In this document: in pieces, positions 4,991 through 11,484 of the stretch
Position numbering within the stretch: the stretch's first letter is position 1
Layout: the number at the start of each line of letters is the position of its first letter
Source: an uncultured Flavobacteriales bacterium
GTDB taxonomy: Bacteria; Bacteroidota; Bacteroidia; Flavobacteriales_E; Vicingaceae
DNA: 14,390 nucleotides
Direction: 5' to 3'
Assembly (NCBI GenBank): GCA_913059105.1
Contig: CAJXRL010000041.1
Location: forward strand, 1-14,390
The notes under the pieces: model-generated
The model's input: only the letters and a program-made list of their open reading frames with translations
The model's database searches: none
Told to the model about the DNA's origin: nothing
Made by a program: the position numbers and the translations under genes

Positions 4991-6847
4991 ATGGCAGAAG
5001 AAGCAGAATATACGGAAGACAACATCCGCTCCCTCGATTGGAAGGAGCATATTCGCATGCGTCCAGGCATGTACATTGGAAAATTAGGGGACGGAACAGC
5101 TTACGATGATGGGATTTACGTTTTAATCAAGGAAGTGCTCGATAATTGTATCGATGAATTTGTGATGGGCAACGGACGAACAATTGAAGTTTCCATTAAA
5201 GACAAAACCGTTAAGGTTAGAGATTACGGAAGGGGAGTTCCACTTGGAAAAGTGGTAGATGTGGTTTCTAAAATCAACACCGGAGGGAAATACGATTCGA
5301 AAGCCTTTAAGAAATCGGTAGGATTAAACGGAGTTGGAACAAAAGCAGTAAATGCGCTTTCTGCTTATTTCAAAATTGAATCGAACAGAGACGATAAAAC
5401 AAAAATTGCTGAATTCTCTAGAGGAGAGTTGACGCTTGATGGCCCGATTGAAGCAAGTACAAGAAGGAAAGGAACGAAAGTAGTTTTTACGCCTGACGAA
5501 GAAATATTTAAGGATTACCATTTTAGAACACAGCACATTGAACGCATGCTGTGGAATTACGTGTACCTGAACAGAGGGTTGACGATCATTTTTAACGGAG
5601 AAAAATACCATTCTGAAAGAGGATTGTATGATTTGTTGGAAAAGAACATGAGCGATACGCCTCTTTACCCAATTATTCACTTGGAAGGAGAGGACATTGA
5701 AGTGGCAATTACTCACACCAATTCTTACGGGGAGGAGTATTATTCTTTTGTAAACGGCCAGCACACCACACAAGGAGGCACGCATCAAGGTGCGTTTAGA
5801 GAGGCGGTGGTAAAAACCATTAGAGATCACTTTCAAAAAGATTACGATGCGATTGACATTCGTTCATCCATAGTTGCTGCCATTGCGGTGAAAGTAATGG
5901 AGCCTGTTTTTGAATCGCAAACCAAAACGAAATTAGGTTCGAACGATGTAGGTCCAGACGGCCCTTCGATGCGGGCTTTTGTGATGGATTTCTTGAAAAA
6001 GCATTTGGATAATTTCTTGCACAAGAATCCTAAAACTGCTAATGCTTTACAAAGTAAGATCTTGCAATCTGAAAGAGAGCGCAAGGATTTAGCAGGCATT
6101 AAAAAATTAGCTCGAAAAAGAGCAAAAGAAGTTTCGTTGCACAACCGTAAATTAAGAGATTGCAGGGTGCATTTCAATGAAGAAAAGAAAGCGAGAAGAG
6201 AGGAGACGACCTTGTTTATTACAGAGGGAGATTCAGCATCTGGTTCCATTACAAAAGTAAGAGACGTAAATACGCAAGCGGTATTTAGTTTAAAAGGTAA
6301 GCCGTTGAATTCTTTTGGATTAACCAAAAAGATTGTTTACGAAAACGAAGAGTTTAATCTGTTGCAAGCCGCCTTAAGTATTGAAGATGGCTTAGACGAT
6401 TTACGATACAATAAAGTAGTATTGGCAACAGATGCGGATGTCGATGGAATGCACATTCGTTTGTTGTTGATTACTTTCTTTTTACAGTTTTTTCCCGACT
6501 TGGTAAAAAACGGTCACCTGTCAGTTTTGTCAACTCCATTGTTTCGAGTAAGAGACAAGAAACAGACGTTTTATTGCTATTCTCAACAAGAGAAACATGA
6601 AGCAATATCTGCGTTAAAGGGCAAAGCAGAAATTACTCGATTTAAGGGATTGGGAGAGATTTCGCCAGATGAGTTTAAAAACTTTATTGGCGAAGATATG
6701 CGATTAGAACCAGTGGTGATTGGGAAAGAATCGATCGCAGATTTATTGAGTTTTTACATGGGCAAAAACACCCCAGACCGACAAGAATTCATTATTGAAA
6801 ACTTGAAAGTAGAAATAGACATTGAAGAAGAAGAGGCAGCAGCCTAA
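4991..6847 (+). CDS. parE: DNA topoisomerase IV subunit B (ATPase subunit)
   Basis: ParE is the ATP-driven subunit of topoisomerase IV, the heterotetramer with ParC that decatenates daughter chromosomes and relaxes supercoils. The 618-residue protein has the GHKL ATPase fold: the N-box KEVLDNCIDEF at 47-57 with catalytic Glu48 and Asn52, DYGRGVP at 78-84, GLNGVGTKAVN at 111-121, and the transducer lysine in QTKTKLG at 310-316. The Toprim domain holds TEGDSA at 411-416 (Glu412) and DADVDG at 481-486, which bind the catalytic metal ions. The end (FKGLGEISPDEF at 551-562, then TPDRQEFI) is the normal ParE tail, followed by an acidic extra IEEEEAAA. The lack of the long insert found in some GyrB proteins, and the parC gene 11 bp downstream, favour ParE over GyrB. 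The first ATG gives the expected N-terminus. Confidence 0.95.
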   Translation: MAEEAEYTEDNIRSLDWKEHIRMRPGMYIGKLGDGTAYDDGIYVLIKEVLDNCIDEFVMGNGRTIEVSIKDKTVKVRDYGRGVPLGKVVDVVSKINTGGKYDSKAFKKSVGLNGVGTKAVNALSAYFKIESNRDDKTKIAEFSRGELTLDGPIEASTRRKGTKVVFTPDEEIFKDYHFRTQHIERMLWNYVYLNRGLTIIFNGEKYHSERGLYDLLEKNMSDTPLYPIIHLEGEDIEVAITHTNSYGEEYYSFVNGQHTTQGGTHQGAFREAVVKTIRDHFQKDYDAIDIRSSIVAAIAVKVMEPVFESQTKTKLGSNDVGPDGPSMRAFVMDFLKKHLDNFLHKNPKTANALQSKILQSERERKDLAGIKKLARKRAKEVSLHNRKLRDCRVHFNEEKKARREETTLFITEGDSASGSITKVRDVNTQAVFSLKGKPLNSFGLTKKIVYENEEFNLLQAALSIEDGLDDLRYNKVVLATDADVDGMHIRLLLITFFLQFFPDLVKNGHLSVLSTPLFRVRDKKQTFYCYSQQEKHEAISALKGKAEITRFKGLGEISPDEFKNFIGEDMRLEPVVIGKESIADLLSFYMGKNTPDRQEFIIENLKVEIDIEEEEAAA

Positions 6848-6858
6848 CAAGAATTAGC

Positions 6859-9819
6859 ATGGCAGAAAACGAAGACGAAAATAAAAACGAAGAAGCGCAA
6901 AATCCAGAATCACAGAACCAAGAGGGGGCAGATGAGACCAACGAGGTTTCTGAAGGTCTGGAGAATGTAATTCAGGTTTCGGGAATGTATAACGAGTGGT
7001 TTTTGGACTATGCGTCGTATGTGATTTTGGAGAGAGCTGTTCCGCATGTGAACGATGGCTTAAAGCCGGTGCAACGTCGTATATTTCACTCACTTAAGGA
7101 ATTAGATGATGGCCGATACCACAAGGTTGCCAACGTAATTGGCAATACTATGAAATATCACCCACACGGTGATGCTTCCATTGGCGATGCCATGGTTCAG
7201 GTTGGACAGAAAGATTTGATGTTGGACTGCCAAGGAAACTGGGGGAATATTTTAACAGGAGATCGTGCAGCAGCACCAAGATACATTGAAGTCCGATTGT
7301 CAAAATTTGCATTGGATGTAGCGTTTAACGCCAAAACAACCTATTGGGCAAGCTCTTACGATAGTCGTGGGAAAGAGCCGATTACTTTACCGATGAAGTT
7401 TCCGTTATTGTTAACGCAAGGAGTTGAAGGTATTGCAGTTGGGTTGGCGTGTAAAATATTGCCGCACAACTTTAATGAATTAATTGACGCTTCTATTGCC
7501 ATTTTAAAAGGCAAAAAAACCAACATTCTACCAGATTTTTTAACTGGCGGTATGGCCGACTTCTCGAACTACAATGACGGTTTGAGGGGTGGTAGAATTC
7601 GAGTGAGAGCAAAGGTGGCTCAGTTGGATAAAAAGACGCTGATTGTTACCGAATTGCCCTTTGGTTCAACAACTACTTCGCTGATTGATACCATCATTAA
7701 AGCAAACGATAAGGGTAAAATTAAAATCAAGAAAATTGAAGACAATACGTCAGAAAACGTCGAAATTTTAATTCACCTACCGCCAAATGTATCGCCAGAT
7801 AAAACGATAGATGCCTTGTATGCTTTTACTGGTTGTGAAGTTTCTGTCTCTCCGAACTCGTGTGTTATTCAAGATGACAAACCTCATTTTATGGGGGTTA
7901 ACAACATCTTAAAGATTTGTACAGACGAAACAAAGGAGCTGCTTAAAAGAGAATTGGAGATTCGTAAAGCTGAATTACAAGAGCAATGGCACTTTTCTTC
8001 TCTAGAGAAAATCTTTATTGAAAATAAGATCTACCGAGACATTGAAGAGCAAGAGACACTGGAAGGTGTGATCAAGGCTGTGTTTGATGGATTAAAACCA
8101 TACACCAAACATTTACTGCGAGAAGTTACGGGCGACGATGTTAATCGTTTGTTAGAGATTCGAATCAAGCGTATTTCGAAGTTTGATAGCTTTAAGGCGG
8201 ATGAACTAATTAAACGTATTGAAGAAGAGATTGAAGAGATCAATGTCAACTTAGCAAATTTGACAGAGTTTGCAATTGACTATTTCAAAAGAATTAAAAA
8301 TAAGCACGGGAAAGGCAGGGAGCGTAAAACAGAAATTAAGTCGTTCGAAACCATTGATGCAACAAAAGTTGCGGTGGCGAATGCGAAGTTGTACGTGAAC
8401 ATGGCGGAAGGATTTATCGGCCATGGATTAAAGAAAACAGAATCTGATTTTGTAGCAGATTGTTCTGACATTGATGATGTTATTGTTTTCCGAGAAGACG
8501 GTAAAATGATGGTGCAAAAGATACAGTCGAAGTCGTTTGTTGGGAAGAATATTACTCACGTTAGTGTTTGGAAAAAAGGGGATAAACGAACCACATACAA
8601 CCTGATTTACCAGGATGGCAAAGCAGGAAAAACGATGGTAAAACGCTTTCCGGTAACCTCCATTACAAGAGACAAAGAATATGATTTAACGGCAGGAACT
8701 CCAGGTTCTAAGGTGCTGTATTTCTCTGCAAATCCGAATGGAGAGGCTGAGGTGGTGCAAGTTGTATTGAGACCTAAAGCAAAGCTCAAGAAATTGAAAT
8801 TTGATTTTGACTTTTCTGATTTAGCCATTAAAGGAAGAGCAGCAAAAGGCAATACCTTGAACAAAAACGTGGTAAGTAAAATCAAGTTGAAAGAGGCTGG
8901 CACATCTACCCTAAGTGCTCGTAAAATTTGGTTCGACGATGCAGTACAGCGTTTAAATACTGACGGTAGAGGAGAATTGTTGGGTCAGTTTAAGGCAGAT
9001 GATAAGATTTTGACCATTACACAGTCAGGTCATTATAAGTTGATTAACACTGCAATTACCAACCATTTTGACGATGATTTAATTGTGATTGAAAAGTGGA
9101 ATCCGCTAAAACCAATTACGGCTATCCATTTTGATGGAGAAAAGGAAGATTTCTATGTGAAACGTTTCTTAGTGGATGATACGGACAAAAAAACTCTGTT
9201 CATTACAGAGCACGAAAAGAGTTTGTTGGAATTGGTCTCAACAGATCATCATACGGTGATTGATATTTCTTTTGCAAAACTGCGAGGAAAAGATGCGAAA
9301 GAGAATGAACAGATCAACCTATTGGATTTTATTTCTGTAAAAGGAATGAAGGCCCTTGGGAATAAACTGAGTTACGACAAGGTAAAGGCAATAGATAGAA
9401 TAGTTGGCGAACAAGCGGCTGATATTGTTAAAATTAGCGTCGAGGAATTTGAAAAAAATTATTACCCAGAACCAGAGCCAGAAGCAAAAGAAGAAGAAGT
9501 TGATAATGAGCTAAACGAAGAACACATTCCGGATGATTTAGAAGATGTTGAAGAGGATGGGGACTCTGAAGAAGAGGAAGATGAGGAGACTGAAATTCAA
9601 CCTGAACCTCGTAAAGTCTTAAAAGACTTGGATGAACCAACTTCTATTCCTTTAGAAATTGAGGAGTCAGTTGTGGAACCCGAGAAAGAACTCGAAGTAA
9701 AGAAATCAAAAGAGTTGGAGAAACCGAATAAGGAATCTCCGAAGCCAAAACCAGCTACTAAAAAACCGGATAAAAAGGATTCTCCTGACGCCCCATCTTT
9801 ATTTGACGAGCTTTTTTAA
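6859..9819 (+). CDS. parC: DNA topoisomerase IV subunit A
   Basis: ParC cuts and rejoins DNA in topoisomerase IV. The 986-residue protein opens with a 35-residue acidic leader, then the winged-helix gate with QRR at 72-74, YHPHGDASIGDAM at 100-112 and catalytic Tyr142 in APRYIEVRLS. The tower and coiled-coil gate run to about 485 (alternating Glu/Lys helices near 448-470). A beta-pinwheel C-terminal domain spans about 505-860, with GRAAKGN at 659-665, KIWFDDAVQRLN at 689-700 and VIEKWNPLKPI at 743-753, characteristic of Bacteroidota ParC. The last 115 residues are a low-complexity tail, acidic to about 945 and then Lys/Pro-rich, ending SLFDELF. The position matching E. coli ParC Ser80 (GyrA Ser83) is Ala106, while the acidic partner Asp110 is kept. 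No SD is seen; spacing to parE indicates co-transcription. Confidence 0.95.
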   Translation: MAENEDENKNEEAQNPESQNQEGADETNEVSEGLENVIQVSGMYNEWFLDYASYVILERAVPHVNDGLKPVQRRIFHSLKELDDGRYHKVANVIGNTMKYHPHGDASIGDAMVQVGQKDLMLDCQGNWGNILTGDRAAAPRYIEVRLSKFALDVAFNAKTTYWASSYDSRGKEPITLPMKFPLLLTQGVEGIAVGLACKILPHNFNELIDASIAILKGKKTNILPDFLTGGMADFSNYNDGLRGGRIRVRAKVAQLDKKTLIVTELPFGSTTTSLIDTIIKANDKGKIKIKKIEDNTSENVEILIHLPPNVSPDKTIDALYAFTGCEVSVSPNSCVIQDDKPHFMGVNNILKICTDETKELLKRELEIRKAELQEQWHFSSLEKIFIENKIYRDIEEQETLEGVIKAVFDGLKPYTKHLLREVTGDDVNRLLEIRIKRISKFDSFKADELIKRIEEEIEEINVNLANLTEFAIDYFKRIKNKHGKGRERKTEIKSFETIDATKVAVANAKLYVNMAEGFIGHGLKKTESDFVADCSDIDDVIVFREDGKMMVQKIQSKSFVGKNITHVSVWKKGDKRTTYNLIYQDGKAGKTMVKRFPVTSITRDKEYDLTAGTPGSKVLYFSANPNGEAEVVQVVLRPKAKLKKLKFDFDFSDLAIKGRAAKGNTLNKNVVSKIKLKEAGTSTLSARKIWFDDAVQRLNTDGRGELLGQFKADDKILTITQSGHYKLINTAITNHFDDDLIVIEKWNPLKPITAIHFDGEKEDFYVKRFLVDDTDKKTLFITEHEKSLLELVSTDHHTVIDISFAKLRGKDAKENEQINLLDFISVKGMKALGNKLSYDKVKAIDRIVGEQAADIVKISVEEFEKNYYPEPEPEAKEEEVDNELNEEHIPDDLEDVEEDGDSEEEEDEETEIQPEPRKVLKDLDEPTSIPLEIEESVVEPEKELEVKKSKELEKPNKESPKPKPATKKPDKKDSPDAPSLFDELF

Positions 9820-9825
9820 TCAATT

Positions 9826-10446
9826 ATGATCGCAATAATTATTATCGTTGTCACTTGTCTGGTATCCATTCCAGCTTTTAGCAATAAAGATTTCTTTTAT
9901 CGATTCGATTTTTCTCCCTATACTGTTGATGAGCGAAAGGAGTATTACCGGTTTGTTTCACATGCGTTTTTGCATGCAGACTGGACGCATTTGTTTTTTA
10001 ACATGTATGTTCTGTATGTATTTGGTGGAGCGGCACAATCTAATTTTGAAAGTTATTTAGGGAATACTGGAATTTTCTACTTTGTCTTGTTGTATTTGGG
10101 GGGCATTGTCTTTGCTGTTTTGCCTACCTATAAAAAAGAGAAAAATAATCCAAGCTACCATTCTATTGGAGCTTCTGGAGCGGTTTCGGCAGTTCTATTC
10201 TCTTTTATTATTTTCAGTCCCTCAACAAGTTTGAATTTAATGTTTATTCCGATTCCAATTCCTGCAATTGTAGTTGGATTAGGGTACTTAGCATATGAAC
10301 ATTACCAATCAAGAAAAAATACCTCAAACATCAACCACGATGCGCACATTACCGGCGCGTTGTTTGGAATTGCTTTCACGTTAATTACTGTTCCGAAGTC
10401 GCTTTCTGCGTTCATTGATCAAATTACTTATCTCTTAAACTTTTAA
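9826..10446 (+). CDS. Rhomboid family intramembrane serine protease
   Basis: A 206-residue polytopic membrane protease that cuts transmembrane substrates inside the bilayer. The rhomboid core is present: HLFFNMYVLYVFGG at 55-68, with His55 and Asn59 at the oxyanion-side positions; the nucleophile motif GASGAVSAVLF at 115-125, with Ser117; and HDAHITGALFG at 171-181, where His174 completes the Ser-His dyad. Hydrophobic helices fall at about 1-17, 55-70, 82-100, 115-131, 140-157 and 175-190, giving six segments as in bacterial GlpG-type rhomboids. It begins 6 bp after parC and ends 2 bp before the aminotransferase gene, so it is co-transcribed with topoisomerase IV. That linkage implies shared expression, not a shared pathway. 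Its substrate is unknown. Confidence 0.93.
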   Translation: MIAIIIIVVTCLVSIPAFSNKDFFYRFDFSPYTVDERKEYYRFVSHAFLHADWTHLFFNMYVLYVFGGAAQSNFESYLGNTGIFYFVLLYLGGIVFAVLPTYKKEKNNPSYHSIGASGAVSAVLFSFIIFSPSTSLNLMFIPIPIPAIVVGLGYLAYEHYQSRKNTSNINHDAHITGALFGIAFTLITVPKSLSAFIDQITYLLNF

Positions 10447-10448
10447 GC

Positions 10449-11273
10449 ATGGTATCCAACTACGTATGTTACGACAATAAATTTTACGAGGAAAATAACC
10501 CAATATTTAGGCTAAATCGTGCGATGAAATTTGGCGATGGCGTTTTTGAATCAGTTCGAGTTGTTTCAGGAAAGGTGAAATACCTTGATTTTCATCTCGA
10601 AAGAATGCAAAAGGGATTAAATGCGTTGGAAATCAATTGTTCTAAAGGAGATGTAGAAATCTTAAAAGTTTGTATTGACCAGTTATTAATTAAAAATGAA
10701 ATTGAGAGAGGAGCAATTCTTAGAATTATTGCGCAACGATCTGGATTAGGAAAATATGCCCCTGAATCAAATCAAGTCTTCTTTTATCTGGAAACAGACA
10801 GGGTCTCTGATGATGGTTATTTGTTAAATCGAGTCGGCTATAAATTGGGCGTTTCTCAGAAAGTAACTATTTTTCCTTCTCAATTTTCTGGACTTAAAAC
10901 ACTCAATGCAATCCAATATGTAATGGCCGCGAAAGAGAAAGACGAGTCTATATTTGATGAGCTTATTTTGCAGGACACCAAAGGCTATTTAGTTGAAGGG
11001 ACTTCGTCTAATTTGTTTATCACAGAAGGTAAGAACGTTTATACTCCACATTTGAAACATGGAGCAATTGATGGAGTTATGAGAAGGGTAGTTGTCAATA
11101 AACTAATGCACCTTGGTTATGAAGTAAAGCAGGCATCTCTAAAATTGTCAGACTTAGAACAAGCCGAAGAAATCTTTTTTTCTAATTCAGTTCAAGGCAT
11201 TAGCTGGGTTTCTTCTTATGCTAAAAAACGGTATTTTAAAAAAATATCGAAACAATTAGTTGACTATTTGTAG
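10449..11273 (+). CDS. PLP-dependent class IV aminotransferase (BCAT/PabC-like)
   Basis: A 274-residue fold-type IV pyridoxal-phosphate enzyme, the family of branched-chain aminotransferase, D-amino-acid aminotransferase and aminodeoxychorismate lyase (PabC). The early substrate-loop region FGDGVFESVRV is at 28-38. HLERMQKG at 49-56 contains the phosphate-contacting Arg51. The Schiff-base lysine is Lys150 in GLKTLNAIQYVMAAKE at 148-163, and LVEGTSSNLFI at 181-191 supplies Glu183. The segment IFFSNSVQGISWV at 242-254 is the usual late motif. A length below 300 and the FFSNSVQGI motif fit PabC-like members better than classical IlvE, but the motifs do not settle lyase versus transaminase. In Bacteroidota such proteins are often just annotated as class IV aminotransferases. 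It is the last gene of the parE operon; no terminator hairpin with a T-tract is evident after it. Confidence 0.9.
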   Translation: MVSNYVCYDNKFYEENNPIFRLNRAMKFGDGVFESVRVVSGKVKYLDFHLERMQKGLNALEINCSKGDVEILKVCIDQLLIKNEIERGAILRIIAQRSGLGKYAPESNQVFFYLETDRVSDDGYLLNRVGYKLGVSQKVTIFPSQFSGLKTLNAIQYVMAAKEKDESIFDELILQDTKGYLVEGTSSNLFITEGKNVYTPHLKHGAIDGVMRRVVVNKLMHLGYEVKQASLKLSDLEQAEEIFFSNSVQGISWVSSYAKKRYFKKISKQLVDYL

Positions 11274-11484
11274 TTGAGATGAGTATAAGGTGTTTGCTTT
11301 CAGTAACTTAATAGTTGTCAGAAGTGCTTCAGTTCTTTGTGAATTGTTTCGCTAATTGTTTGTAACTAAATTTAATAACATTCGTACAACTGGTCATAAG
11401 ATGCCCTGCAATAAATTTAGGCCATCCTTTAAATAATAACTCAACTTTTATTAAATTTGAGCGTTAATAGCTACTAGAACTTTA
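11274..11484. other. Intergenic spacer before the large secreted-protein gene
   Basis: 211 AT-rich bases between the aminotransferase stop and the ATG at 11485. No open frame of note, no intrinsic terminator and no RNA gene were recognised. The main signal is a TAAATTTG box near the right end. Confidence 0.5.
11452..11459 (+). promoter_or_regulatory. Putative -7 promoter box for the large secreted-protein gene
   Basis: TAAATTTG matches the TAnnTTTG consensus exactly and is the same octamer as upstream of rlmG. It is 25 bp before the ATG at 11485, leaving a leader of about 20 nt. No clear -33 TTG was found. It suggests that the big gene is transcribed on its own rather than as part of the parE operon. 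Confidence 0.5.

Noticed and set aside
5324..9640. Several antisense open frames of 60-170 codons within parE and parC
   Set aside because: They lie wholly inside strongly conserved genes, have no family features and reflect codon bias of the coding strand.
299..9819. GyrI-like protein as an inhibitor acting on the topoisomerase IV encoded nearby
   Set aside because: The fold is named after a gyrase inhibitor, but this subfamily is a general ligand-binding one, and the genes are over 4 kb apart in opposite orientation with unrelated genes between.
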